From contig NZ_VOQS01000005.1 of the NCBI RefSeq assembly GCF_007995085.1, positions 868,001 through 932,000 on the forward strand: a DNA stretch of 64,000 nucleotides. Reading direction: 5' to 3'. Under the pieces are notes generated by a model. It worked only from the letters and a program-made list of their open reading frames with translations. It had not been told where the DNA came from and ran no database searches. Shown here one piece after another: positions 36,109 through 45,335 of the stretch. Positions within the stretch are counted from its first letter, which is position 1, and every line of letters begins with the position of its first letter. The position numbers and the translations under genes were made by a program. Origin of the DNA: Paraburkholderia azotifigens (GTDB lineage: Bacteria > Pseudomonadota > Gammaproteobacteria > Burkholderiales > Burkholderiaceae).

Positions 36109-37296
36109 GTGAACAATTTCGATGTGGTTGTGATTGGCGCCGGCGTGATCGGCACTTCCGTAGCGTTTCAGCTTTCCAGGCTCGGAGCGAAGAACGTTCT
36201 CGTGCTGGATCGTGGACTGATCGGCGCCGGAACGACCTCTCAGTCGTCCGGCATTCTGCGCACGCACTACTCCGTCAAGGAAAACGTCGAGCTCGCGAGG
36301 AAGTCGTGGGAGGTCTTCAACAACTTCTCCTCCTACCTGGGCGACGACGAAGCGTCATGCGGCCTGGTGAAGTGCGGATACATGATCGTAGCCAGCGAGG
36401 GCGACAAGATCGAACCCTTGCGCGCTTCGCTGAACCAGCAGAAAGAACAAGGCATTCCGCTCGAATTGCTGAGCCAGCAACAAGCCAAAGAGTTGATGCC
36501 TATTGCGCGGTTCGACGATGCAGCCCTTATCGGTTACGAGCCGGAAGCGGGTTTCGCGGATGCATATCTCGTCGCAACGAGCTTTGCGCGCGCGGCGCGC
36601 CGCGGCGGGGTGACGGTCAAGGAAAATGTCAACGTCAACAAGATTCTGTTCGAGAACGGGAAGGTCGTTGGCGTATCGACGAGCATTGGCGACTTCAGCA
36701 CATCCACGGTGATCAGCACGCAAAACATCTGGACACCGGAGCTTGCAGGCTGGACGGGTCGCGAACTCCCGGTCATGCCGGAGCGCCATGCCGTGCTCGC
36801 GCTCGAATGCGAAGCGGCGAAATATACGTTCAACATGCCTGTCTTCAAGGATCTCGCCTCGCCCGGCATGCTGTACTACCGCAGCTATGGCGGCAGTCAG
36901 ATGCTGGTCAGCGAAGGCGTCGTCGGCGAGAAGCTGAACGCGGCCGACACCGAGCAAGGTGACATTCCGATGGACTACATCGTCGACGTCGGCGCTCAGG
37001 TCGCCGAACGCTTCCCCGAATATGAAACGGCGGGCATCGCTTCGTCGTGGACGGGTGTCTACGACGTGACGCCCGACTGGAATCCTGTCCTCGGCAAGTT
37101 GCCGGGAATCGAGGGCCTCATCGTCGGCTATGGTTTCTCGGGTCACGGCTTCAAGCTATCGCCGACAGTCGGCCGCGTGCTTGCGCAAGAGGCGCTCGGT
37201 CTGCCGACGGATGTATCACTCAAGCCGTATTCGATCGAACGATTCGCAACGGGCGAACTCCTGACGGGCAAGTATGGCCTCGGCGCCGTTTCCTGA
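36109..37296 (+). CDS. FAD-dependent amine dehydrogenase (DAO family, sarcosine/N-methylproline type)
   Basis: A 395-residue DAO-family flavoprotein starting at GTG 36109, with AAGGA 8 bases upstream. The FAD fold is FDVVVIGAGVIGTSVAFQLS, followed by TSQSSGILRTHYS, where family members attach or hold the flavin. The C-terminal FAD contact is GYGFSGHGFKLSP. It heads a plus-strand operon with a HutD-family protein and etfBA, so ETF is the probable electron acceptor. With the Rieske demethylase and proline oxidation genes nearby, demethylation of N-methylproline or dehydrogenation of a proline derivative is the most coherent role. This is inference. Confidence 0.82.
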   Translation: MNNFDVVVIGAGVIGTSVAFQLSRLGAKNVLVLDRGLIGAGTTSQSSGILRTHYSVKENVELARKSWEVFNNFSSYLGDDEASCGLVKCGYMIVASEGDKIEPLRASLNQQKEQGIPLELLSQQQAKELMPIARFDDAALIGYEPEAGFADAYLVATSFARAARRGGVTVKENVNVNKILFENGKVVGVSTSIGDFSTSTVISTQNIWTPELAGWTGRELPVMPERHAVLALECEAAKYTFNMPVFKDLASPGMLYYRSYGGSQMLVSEGVVGEKLNAADTEQGDIPMDYIVDVGAQVAERFPEYETAGIASSWTGVYDVTPDWNPVLGKLPGIEGLIVGYGFSGHGFKLSPTVGRVLAQEALGLPTDVSLKPYSIERFATGELLTGKYGLGAVS

Positions 37297-37306
37297 GGAC
37301 GCGCCG

Positions 37307-37894
37307 ATGTCTGCAGTGATCGTGCGAGAGATCGCGTCAGTGCCTTCCGAAAAATGGCGAAATGGCAAGGGCGTAACGAAAACCCTCGCCATGGACGGTA
37401 CAAACTGGCGCGTCAGCATTGCAGAAGTCGAACGCGACGGCCCGTATTCGACGTTCGAAGGTATGACGCGCCTATCCATCGTTCTCCGCGGCAATGGTGT
37501 CGTGCTGCGTGCCGACGATCTGATCACGACACTGACACCGCTCGCTGCCGCCGAATATGACGGCGCGATCTCGTGGGACGCTTCGTTGACAGACGGGCCA
37601 GTCACCGCGCTCAACGTCATGTGCAAACGATCAGTCCGTCGCTCAACCATTCGGGCGCTAACAGGTGCAGCGATTGTGCCGGCGGGCGCCAGCGCCATCG
37701 TGCTGGCCGTCGGACGTGCATGTCATGTCTCCGCTCTATCGGAGACAGCACTGCAGCGGATCGATGCAAACAGCTTCGCGGTCTTTCGAAATCTGGAACA
37801 CCCGGTTCGGATCATCCCCGACACGTCCCATGGGGAAGATCGAGGCTTCGGGCTGGTCCCGCAACTGGTGACCGTCGAAGCCGCGACCGCATGA
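37307..37894 (+). CDS. HutD/Ves family cupin protein
   Basis: A 195-residue HutD-family bicupin ([20 protein letters not shown], then [18 protein letters not shown] and [12 protein letters not shown]). HutD occurs with histidine-utilisation genes and is thought to limit or fine-tune their expression by sensing a metabolite such as formylglutamate; the mechanism is not established. ATG 37307, with GAGGA upstream, is chosen over an overlapping upstream ATG at 37274. Its place between an amine dehydrogenase and etfBA, and near two N-formylglutamate amidohydrolase genes, hints at a link to formylglutamate rather than to histidine. Confidence 0.8.
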   Translation: MSAVIVREIASVPSEKWRNGKGVTKTLAMDGTNWRVSIAEVERDGPYSTFEGMTRLSIVLRGNGVVLRADDLITTLTPLAAAEYDGAISWDASLTDGPVTALNVMCKRSVRRSTIRALTGAAIVPAGASAIVLAVGRACHVSALSETALQRIDANSFAVFRNLEHPVRIIPDTSHGEDRGFGLVPQLVTVEAATA

Positions 37895-37919
37895 CGAACA
37901 GGAACTCGAGGAACAACAA

Positions 37920-38669
37920 ATGAAGGTACTGACTGCAGTAAAGCGCGTCGTCGACTACAACGTGAAGGTCCGCGTCAAGGCGGATCAAAGCGGCGTCGAT
38001 ATCGGCAACGTGAAGATGTCGATGAATCCGTTCGACGAGATTGCGACGGAAGCGGCTACCCGACTGAAGGAAGCAGGCAGGGCGACCGAGGTGGTCGCTG
38101 TGTCGTGCGGTGTGCCGCAAAGCCAGGAAACGCTTCGCACCGCCCTCGCTATCGGTGCGGACCGCGGCGTCCTCGTGGAAACCGACGCCGAACTGCAGCC
38201 TCTGGCAGTTGCCAAGCTGCTCAAAGCCGTCATCGACAGGGAACAGCCGCAGCTCGTCATCCTCGGCAAACAGGCAATCGATGACGACGCCGGCCAGACG
38301 GGCCAGCTACTCGCGGCGCTGCTCGACTGGCCGCAGGCAACGTTCGCAAGCAACATCGAGATCGGCGACGGTTCAGCTACCGTGACGCGCGAAGTGGATG
38401 GCGGGCTTGAAGTGATCACCATCCGTCTTCCGGCAATCGTCACGACGGACCTGCGCCTGAATGAGCCGCGCTACGTGACGCTGCCCAACATCATGAAGGC
38501 AAAGAAAAAACCCGTCGACATCCTGAAGCCTGCCGATCTTGGCGTGGACCCGTCTCCCCGCCTCAAGACGCTGAAGGTCGTGGAGCCAGCAGCACGCAAA
38601 GCGGGCGTGACCGTGCCCGATGTCGCAACGCTGGTCGCGAAACTCAAATCCGAAGCAAAGGTGATTTAA
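37920..38669 (+). CDS. etfB: Electron transfer flavoprotein beta subunit
   Basis: A 249-residue ETF small subunit that binds AMP ([53 protein letters not shown]). It pairs with EtfA, whose start codon follows its stop directly. Third gene of the operon begun by the amine dehydrogenase. It carries electrons from that flavoprotein, and perhaps from others, to the ETF-ubiquinone oxidoreductase at 34202-35875. Confidence 0.95.
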   Translation: MKVLTAVKRVVDYNVKVRVKADQSGVDIGNVKMSMNPFDEIATEAATRLKEAGRATEVVAVSCGVPQSQETLRTALAIGADRGVLVETDAELQPLAVAKLLKAVIDREQPQLVILGKQAIDDDAGQTGQLLAALLDWPQATFASNIEIGDGSATVTREVDGGLEVITIRLPAIVTTDLRLNEPRYVTLPNIMKAKKKPVDILKPADLGVDPSPRLKTLKVVEPAARKAGVTVPDVATLVAKLKSEAKVI

Positions 38670-39599
38670 ATGACGACGCTTGTTATCGCGGAACACGACA
38701 ACGCTCTGGTGAAGAGCTCGACGCTGCACACTGTATCGGCAGCACAGAACATCGGCGGCGGCGTCCATGTACTGATCGCTGGCAGCAATGCGCGTCCCGC
38801 AGCAGAAGCCGCAAGCCGGATTGCGGGCGTTGAGAAGGTCATCCTTATCGACGCACCGCATCTCGCCGATGGTCTCGCGGAAAACGTCGCGGCGCAGATC
38901 ATCGGCCTCGCCAAAGACTATACGCACGTGTTCTTCCCTGCGACCGCCGCCGGCAAGAACACCGCGCCTCGCGTCGCGGCAAAGCTGGATGCGTCGCAGA
39001 TCTCGGATGTCATCGCGATCGATGCGCCCGACATCTTCCAGCGTCCCATCTATGCGGGTAACGCAATCGCGACCGTGCAGACGAACGATCCCGTGAAGGT
39101 CGCGACGATCCGTGCGACGGCATTCGATGCCGTGTCTGCGGAAGGCGGAAGCGCGAGCATCACCGAAGTGTCCGCGGCAGCCGACACCGGCCTTTCGACG
39201 TTCGTACGCCGCGAAATCGCGAAAAGCGATCGCCCGGATCTGACGTCTGCACGTGTGGTGGTATCGGGTGGACGCGGCCTGGGCAGCGCGGAGAACTTCG
39301 CGATTCTCGACCCGCTCGCCGAGAAGCTGGGCGCTGCGATCGGCGCTTCGCGCGCCGCCGTGGATTCGGGCTATGCCGCCAACGACCTGCAGGTCGGTCA
39401 GACCGGAAAGATCGTGGCGCCGGAACTCTATCTCGCTGTCGGGATTTCCGGGGCTATCCAGCATCTGGCGGGCATGAAGGACTCGAAAATCATCGTCGCC
39501 ATCAATAAGGACGCTGAAGCGCCGATCTTCGGTGTCGCGGACTACGGGCTCGTCGGCGATCTATTCGAAGCTGTCCCACAACTCACTCAGTCGCTGTAA
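38670..39599 (+). CDS. etfA: Electron transfer flavoprotein alpha subunit
   Basis: A 309-residue ETF large subunit. The C-terminal FAD domain is clear ([79 protein letters not shown]). ATG follows the etfB stop with no gap. A good terminator comes 38 bp after its stop and closes the operon. Confidence 0.95.
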   Translation: MTTLVIAEHDNALVKSSTLHTVSAAQNIGGGVHVLIAGSNARPAAEAASRIAGVEKVILIDAPHLADGLAENVAAQIIGLAKDYTHVFFPATAAGKNTAPRVAAKLDASQISDVIAIDAPDIFQRPIYAGNAIATVQTNDPVKVATIRATAFDAVSAEGGSASITEVSAAADTGLSTFVRREIAKSDRPDLTSARVVVSGGRGLGSAENFAILDPLAEKLGAAIGASRAAVDSGYAANDLQVGQTGKIVAPELYLAVGISGAIQHLAGMKDSKIIVAINKDAEAPIFGVADYGLVGDLFEAVPQLTQSL

Positions 39600-39637
39600 C
39601 GTCGACGAATCACGATTTCCCGTCTCCTTGGGTAACT

Positions 39638-39670
39638 GGCCGGCACCGCAATGCGGTGTCGGCCTTTTTT
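39638..39670 (+). terminator. Rho-independent terminator after etfA
   Basis: GGCCGGCACCGC and GCGGTGTCGGCC pair as a 12-bp stem (one G-T pair) with a 3-base loop, followed directly by six T. This is the strongest terminator in the window. Confidence 0.88.
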
Positions 39671-39756
39671 AATTCAAGAGTGAAGTCTGGATGAAGCGTG
39701 GAGGCTTGGGTGTCGGTGGCAGCGGGCCAACAGGCTCGCCCCTGGCTTGTTTGCGG

Positions 39757-40572
39757 TCAGCGCGTTTCCGCGCGCAGCTGACGCGTCGCGACAATCGCCG
39801 CGGAGACCATGCGCTCTACTACAGGTTGAATCTGTTCGGCAAGGTCCTGCCGATAGCTGAACGGCGCATGTTCGTCCATATACGTCGACTGACACATCTC
39901 CAGTTGCACCGCGTGGATCCCATCGGACGGTTGGCCGAATGCCCGTGTGATATAGCCGCCTTTGAAGCGGCCATTTTCGACCCACGTAAACGACTGATCC
40001 TCGACCAGTTCAGATGAAATCGCGTCGAGGATGCTTGCATCACAGCTGGCGCCTGCATTCGTGCCGATGTTGAGATCGGGAAGCTTGCCTTCGAACAGGC
40101 GCGGCAGAACACTGGCAATCGAATGGGCTTCCCACAGCAACACGTGTCCGAATTGCCGTTTCATCGCATCCAGTTCAGCGCGCAGCTTTTCGTGATACGG
40201 GCGCCAGTATTCGTCCAGGCGCCTTCCCACCTCGTCCTGCGACGGAGCCTTTCCTTCGGCGTACAACTGTTCGCCGCGAAACGTTTCACTCGGGCATAGT
40301 CCTGTCGTCGTTTGCCCCGGATACAGGCTCTCGCCACCAGGTGGCCTGTTGAGGTCGATTACATAGCGGGAGTAGCGCGCGCCGAGAATCGATGCGCCCG
40401 CGGACTTTGCAAAGCTGTAGAGGCGATCGAGATGCCAGTCGGTGTCGGCGACAGCATGCGCTGCGTCGGTCATATCCTGCGCGATATCCGCAGGGATCTC
40501 TGTGCCCAGATGCGGAATCGAAATCAGCAGCGGAATCCGCCCTTGATGGAAAGTGAACATCGTTTCTTGCAC
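39757..40572 (-). CDS. hutG: N-formylglutamate amidohydrolase
   Basis: A 271-residue HutG-family zinc hydrolase that splits N-formylglutamate to glutamate and formate. Motifs visible: LLISIPHLGTEIP near residue 14, RYSRYVIDLNRPPGGESLYP, LLWEAHSIASVLPRLFEG, and GGYITRAFGQP. GTG 40572 with AGGAG 8 bases upstream is preferred to the ATG at 40560. Last gene of the pruA-potABC-putA-hutG operon, with a hairpin between it and putA. No other histidine-pathway enzymes are seen, so its role may be to salvage a formylated intermediate. A second, frame-broken relative is at 51905-52752. Confidence 0.9.
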   Translation of the reverse strand: MQETMFTFHQGRIPLLISIPHLGTEIPADIAQDMTDAAHAVADTDWHLDRLYSFAKSAGASILGARYSRYVIDLNRPPGGESLYPGQTTTGLCPSETFRGEQLYAEGKAPSQDEVGRRLDEYWRPYHEKLRAELDAMKRQFGHVLLWEAHSIASVLPRLFEGKLPDLNIGTNAGASCDASILDAISSELVEDQSFTWVENGRFKGGYITRAFGQPSDGIHAVQLEMCQSTYMDEHAPFSYRQDLAEQIQPVVERMVSAAIVATRQLRAETR

Positions 40573-40623
40573 TGCAGAATCTCCTCGTCGGCTATGGAAA
40601 CGGGCGCGTATACAGTCCGTCGC

Positions 40624-40655
40624 AAATCAAACGGGGCGGTTTTTACCCGCCCCGT
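40624..40655 (-). terminator. Hairpin between putA and hutG
   Basis: On the minus strand ACGGGGCGG and CCGCCCCGT pair around a short A-rich loop, followed by TTGATTTG. It looks like an intrinsic or partial terminator after putA, which would lower hutG expression relative to putA. Confidence 0.6.
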
Positions 40656-40680
40656 GCTTCACCTTTGTCTTCGTCTTCGC

Positions 40681-43600
40681 CTAGAGAGCGTCCTCGCTCA
40701 TCACCATCAGCTGCGTATTGCCGCCCGCTGCGCTCGCGTTGACGGTCGTGACGCGTTCGCGGACCAGTTGCGTCCAGTCGTAGGTTCCGTCATCGCGCGT
40801 TACCGCCACGTCGATCATTCGTGATGCCGCCATGCGACGCAGATTGCCGACGCCGCGCTGCTCCGATGTCACCAGAACCACGTCCGGGCGAACGCCGGGC
40901 ACCTCGCCATCGAGCACCCGGGCCGCATCGGCAGAATCAACGAAACGATAACCGGTGCGGAGCGCAGCTGCAATTTCATCGGCTACGGAGGACTTCATCA
41001 GCAGCACGTCATTGCCGAATGCACAGGCCGCTGTTGCCTGAGCCAGTAGCGATTCGACAGAGTCCGCTGCACATAAGACCTGTCCGCGAGGCAGCAACTC
41101 GACGGTGTTCTCCTCACCCGTCAGAGCCGGCAAGCTCAAAGGACGGAAACTCTCTGCAAGTCGCAGAAGTTCCGCTTTATACCGACCGATCCGCGCCTGT
41201 GCACCGGGATCCAGGCGTCGTGCGGCAGACGTATTCGCGATCGCCTCGACGCGCTGCCGGTAGCTGGCGCGGGCTTGCGCCTGAGCGGTCATCCGGCCGA
41301 CAAGACGCCCTTCTGCGGAAGCAACCGGAAACTCGAGGTACTTTTCGCTCACGGCCGTCCGGGACGGCGCGAACGGTCCCGTGTCCGCTGCGTATGTGTC
41401 GGCGGAAGAACGCGTCAGGCCGATCAGCGTCAACGGCCCCGCGACCATCGATCCCGTGCCGGACGCACCGTTTCCGCCTGCCGGTTGCATGCCGGGGAAC
41501 GCGGCGTGCATCGCCCGGTTGATGCAGATACTGCTGGCCTCCGAGAACGAAAGGAGATTGCCCGCTGTCTCGTTGATACGCGTGTGCAACCCCTGGACAC
41601 CACTGCCAAGCGCGTTCAACGCCCTGATCAGAGCTTCCATGCTGCCCGTTTCGTACCGCACGACATGCAGAATCGGTCCTGTCACCGACGGGTCAATTGC
41701 CGCAAGCGATCCGACGTCGCCGATATCGGCGATCGTCGGCGCAACGAAGTTGCCATTCCCGCAGCCCGCGCCCAGCTTGCCACGGCTGATCCCAACACCG
41801 CGACGTTTCAGTTGCTCGATGTATGTCTCGGCGGCATCGCGCGCCTTGCGGGTAGCCACCGGCCCGACATCCGTTGCGCTGCTCAGCGGATCGTCCGTGT
41901 TGCGTTCGCTCAGCATGCCGTTGAGCATGCGCAGCACCTTGTCTGCCGTCGAGTCCTGCAGACACAGAACGCGTAGCGACGACGCGCCCTGACCCGCCGA
42001 TGTGAACGCGGAAACGATCGCGTCCGAGATGACCTGCTCCGGCAGCGCCGAACTGTCGACGATCATCGAGTTGACGGAGCCATAGGTAGCGATCAGTTTT
42101 GCCGGTCGTTCGACAGCAGCGAGTTGTACGGCGATTGCACGCGCGATCTCGCGCGACCCCGCAAAAAGAACAGCGGCGACGCGTTGATCCGAAACGAGCG
42201 CTTTCGCCACCGTCGCGCCGTCGCCTAATGCAAGCTGAAGCACGTCTTGAGGCACGCCAGCGCTGTGGAAGACTCTCGTCGCTTCGAACGCAATCAGTGA
42301 TGCGTCCGACGACGGCTTCGCAATCACAGCGTTGCCTGCAGCGAGGGCGGCCGATACTTGCCCGACGAACGTGCTCAGCGGACTCGCCGAAGGCGTCACG
42401 CTGATAACGGTTCCTAGCGGCAGCGCGTCGGCAAGCGCCTTGTCGGCTTTCACCTGGAACGCGTACAACCGGCACAGATTGACAGCCGTGCGGACCTCCT
42501 CGGCAGCTTCCGACAGCGTGGCGCCGTTTTCGAGCGATAGCAGCGCCCCGAGTTTTGCCGCATGCGTTTCCAGATCGCTGGCGACCCGCTCCAGGACTTC
42601 TGAGCGATCGTCCACCGTTCTGCCGCCCCATGCAGCCATCGCCCGCGCCGCGGCGTCCAGCGCGCCAGCCACACTGTCCATCTTGCAGCTGGCGAAACTT
42701 CCGATCGCCTCGACGAGATTGCTCGCGCTATACACCACGGTCGTCGATTCGGATTTTGCATCTGCCGAACCCGCAATCACCGAATACGCGTTCACCCGGT
42801 TCTGACGTATGTCCGCCACTACACGCTCGAATTCCGTCGCACCGGCAAAGCTCAGCGACACCGCATTGAGACGTCCCGGCAGCAGGTTGCGTGGCGACGC
42901 AATCCCGGCATGTGGCGCACCGCCCGTTCGCGCAGCTTTCGCGACGGGATCTTCGACGATGTCGGCAATGCTGACGGCGGGATCGACGATCTGATTGACG
43001 AACGAAGAATTCGCACCGTTCTCCAGCAGGCGACGGACAAGATAGGCAAGCAAGGTCGCGTGCGGCCCGACGGGCGCATAGATGCGGCACGGACGATTCA
43101 GCTTCGTGGCGCCGACGACCTGGTCATATACGGTCTCGCCCATGCCGTGCAGACACTGGAACTCGTAAGCCTTGTCACCCGCCAGCGTGTGCACTGCCGC
43201 GACTGTAAACGCGTTGTGCGAAGCAAACTGCGGGAAAATCGCGTCCGGCGCGTTGAGCAGCGCCTTCGCGCATGCGATGTAGCTGACGTCCGAATGCACT
43301 TTCCGCGTAAAGACGGGATAGCCGACGGCGCCCGCATCCTGTGCGAGCTTGATTTCCGTATCCCAGTACGCGCCCTTGACGAGACGGATATTGATCCTCC
43401 GTCCGTTGGCGCGGGCGAGTGCGATGATCCAGTCCGCCACGGCCCTGCCGCGCTTCTGGTACGCCTGCAACGAAATGCCGATACCGTTCCAACCTTTCAG
43501 GCTCGGCTCGGCGCAGAGACGCTCGAGCATCTCCAGCGTCAGGTCGAAGCGCGCCGACTCCTCCTGATCGAGGTGAAAGCCGATGCCGTACTTCTTCGCC

Positions 43601-44448
43601 GTCTGCGCGAGTTGCAACAGGCGCGGATACATCTCGCTCAGCACCCTGTCGCGTTGCGCCAGCTCGTATCGCGGATGCAGGCCCGATATCTTGACGGAAA
43701 CGCCGGGGCCATCAATCGGCCCTTGACCCTTCGCTTCCTTACCGATCGCTTCGATTGCATGGCGGTACGACTCGAAATAGGCCTGCGCATCCTCATCCGT
43801 CAGCGCTGCTTCGCCGAGCATGTCGTAGGTGTACCGGTATCCGCCCGACTCTCGTCCCTTGGCCACGCCGATCGCCTCTTCAATCGTCTGGCCGGTAACG
43901 AACTGCTTGCCGAGCATCCGCATCGCGTAGGCGACGCCCGCACGCACCACGGCCTCTCCACCCTTGCGAACGACGCGCGACAACGCTTCCGCGAGCGCGT
44001 TCTCATCCGGCTGCTTGAGAAGTTTCCCCGTGAAAAGCAGCCCCCATGCTGTCGCGTTGACAAACAACGACGGCGATTTGCCGATATGCGCGCGCCAGTC
44101 TGCATCGACGATCTTGTCCCGGATCAGCTGGTTGCGGGTCTCCGTGTCGGGAATCCGCAGCATCGCCTCGGCGAGACACATCAGCGCGATGCCCTCGCGA
44201 CTGTCGAGCGAGAACTCCTGCGTAAGCAGGTCGACACCGCCCGCGTTGATGCGTGCATCACGTACGCCCTGCGCGAGCCGCGCGGCGAGATCCTGCGCTC
44301 TCGCGAGCGTCGGCGCGTCCATGCGCGCTTCGTCCATCAACCCACGTACGACGACATCCTCGGGGAGCGACGAGGCGTCGCGAATGCGCTGACGCAGCGT
44401 GTGAAGATCTGCCGAGCTGCTTTGCATCGATTGGATTTCCGACAGCAT
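40681..44448 (-). CDS. putA: PutA proline dehydrogenase with a catalytically dead aldehyde dehydrogenase domain
   Basis: A 1255-residue PutA without the N-terminal ribbon-helix-helix DNA-binding domain. The proline dehydrogenase barrel (about 170-490) is intact, with FHLDQEESAR, INIRLVKGAYWD and RRLLENGANSSFVNQI. It oxidises L-proline to P5C with FAD. The following aldehyde dehydrogenase domain (about 560-1040) has lost its catalytic set. The PWNFP loop is PSASP (Asn to Ala688), the ETGGQN glutamate is Thr788 (ATYGSVN), and the GQRCSALR cysteine is Ala822 (GQGASSLR). P5C must therefore be oxidised elsewhere; intact PruA heads the same operon. The domain may keep a structural or channelling role. 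Confidence 0.92.
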   Translation of the reverse strand: MLSEIQSMQSSSADLHTLRQRIRDASSLPEDVVVRGLMDEARMDAPTLARAQDLAARLAQGVRDARINAGGVDLLTQEFSLDSREGIALMCLAEAMLRIPDTETRNQLIRDKIVDADWRAHIGKSPSLFVNATAWGLLFTGKLLKQPDENALAEALSRVVRKGGEAVVRAGVAYAMRMLGKQFVTGQTIEEAIGVAKGRESGGYRYTYDMLGEAALTDEDAQAYFESYRHAIEAIGKEAKGQGPIDGPGVSVKISGLHPRYELAQRDRVLSEMYPRLLQLAQTAKKYGIGFHLDQEESARFDLTLEMLERLCAEPSLKGWNGIGISLQAYQKRGRAVADWIIALARANGRRINIRLVKGAYWDTEIKLAQDAGAVGYPVFTRKVHSDVSYIACAKALLNAPDAIFPQFASHNAFTVAAVHTLAGDKAYEFQCLHGMGETVYDQVVGATKLNRPCRIYAPVGPHATLLAYLVRRLLENGANSSFVNQIVDPAVSIADIVEDPVAKAARTGGAPHAGIASPRNLLPGRLNAVSLSFAGATEFERVVADIRQNRVNAYSVIAGSADAKSESTTVVYSASNLVEAIGSFASCKMDSVAGALDAAARAMAAWGGRTVDDRSEVLERVASDLETHAAKLGALLSLENGATLSEAAEEVRTAVNLCRLYAFQVKADKALADALPLGTVISVTPSASPLSTFVGQVSAALAAGNAVIAKPSSDASLIAFEATRVFHSAGVPQDVLQLALGDGATVAKALVSDQRVAAVLFAGSREIARAIAVQLAAVERPAKLIATYGSVNSMIVDSSALPEQVISDAIVSAFTSAGQGASSLRVLCLQDSTADKVLRMLNGMLSERNTDDPLSSATDVGPVATRKARDAAETYIEQLKRRGVGISRGKLGAGCGNGNFVAPTIADIGDVGSLAAIDPSVTGPILHVVRYETGSMEALIRALNALGSGVQGLHTRINETAGNLLSFSEASSICINRAMHAAFPGMQPAGGNGASGTGSMVAGPLTLIGLTRSSADTYAADTGPFAPSRTAVSEKYLEFPVASAEGRLVGRMTAQAQARASYRQRVEAIANTSAARRLDPGAQARIGRYKAELLRLAESFRPLSLPALTGEENTVELLPRGQVLCAADSVESLLAQATAACAFGNDVLLMKSSVADEIAAALRTGYRFVDSADAARVLDGEVPGVRPDVVLVTSEQRGVGNLRRMAASRMIDVAVTRDDGTYDWTQLVRERVTTVNASAAGGNTQLMVMSEDAL

Positions 44449-44494
44449 GATGAGGTTACCTGGTGAATATCTGATTGGTTGATCGATTTATTGA

Positions 44495-45331
44495 TCAGAA
44501 CTGGTTGGCCGTTCCGCGCAGACGTTCGGTTCTGCGCCGCAGAAGTTCCAGCGTGACCAGCAGCAACGTCGAGATGACGACGAGCACGCTCGCGACGGCC
44601 AGAATCGTGGGACTGAGCTGTTCGCGGATGCCTGCCCACATTTGCCGGGGCACGGTCCGTTGATCGGTGCCCGTCAGGAAGAGCGCGACGACGATTTCAT
44701 CGAACGAAGTGGCGAACGCGAACAGCGCGCCCGAAATCACGCCCGGCGCGATGATGGGCAGCTTCACCTGCATGAAAACGCGCATCGGAGACGCGCCCAG
44801 ACTGCGGCCGGCACGGGACAGCGTTTCGTTGAAGCCCGCCAGCGTCGCCGTGACCGTGACCACGACGAACGGCACACCGAGCGCGGCGTGCGCGAGAATC
44901 AGACCCGTCAGACTGTTGACCAGACCGAAGGGGCTGAAGGCGAAGTAGACGCCCACGGCTGTGATGATCAACGGGACGATCATCGGCGAAACGAGAATGC
45001 CCGTGATGAGCGCCCTTCCCTTCAGGCGTGGATGCGTCAATCCGAGCGAAGCCATCACGCCGAGCGTGGTCGCGAGCAGCGTCGAGACGACGCCCACGAT
45101 CAGCGTATTTTTCAACGCCAGCATCCATTCGGGGCTGTTGAGGAAATCCTGATACCAGCGCAGACTCACGCCCGGCATCGGATAGGTGAAATACGGCTGC
45201 GAGTTGAACGACAGCGGCATCACCACCAGGATCGGGGAAATCAGGAACACCAGTACGGCGATCGACAGGACGACGTGAGCCCATCGTCCCAGGCGTCCCC
45301 AGATCGTCACATAAGCGGGAAAACTCAACAT
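44495..45331 (-). CDS. ABC transporter permease, PotC type
   Basis: Inner-membrane permease of 278 residues with about six hydrophobic segments. The EAA-type loop is ETLSRAGRSLGASPMRVFMQ (family pattern EAAxxLGAsp). ATG 45331 (MLSFPAYVTIWG) lies 4 bases after the potB stop, so the two are coupled. With the PotB-type permease and PotA-type ATPase it forms a polyamine/opine-class importer. No binding protein lies in the operon; two orphan candidates are at 31703 and 53869. Confidence 0.9.
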   Translation of the reverse strand: MLSFPAYVTIWGRLGRWAHVVLSIAVLVFLISPILVVMPLSFNSQPYFTYPMPGVSLRWYQDFLNSPEWMLALKNTLIVGVVSTLLATTLGVMASLGLTHPRLKGRALITGILVSPMIVPLIITAVGVYFAFSPFGLVNSLTGLILAHAALGVPFVVVTVTATLAGFNETLSRAGRSLGASPMRVFMQVKLPIIAPGVISGALFAFATSFDEIVVALFLTGTDQRTVPRQMWAGIREQLSPTILAVASVLVVISTLLLVTLELLRRRTERLRGTANQF

Positions 45332-45335
45332 TTGA

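Noticed and set aside
42910..44466. Long plus-strand open frame (518 codons) opposite putA
   Set aside because: It mirrors the PutA reading frame in GC-rich DNA, has no family signature, and its composition (Arg, Val, Leu, Asp rich) is typical of antisense shadows.
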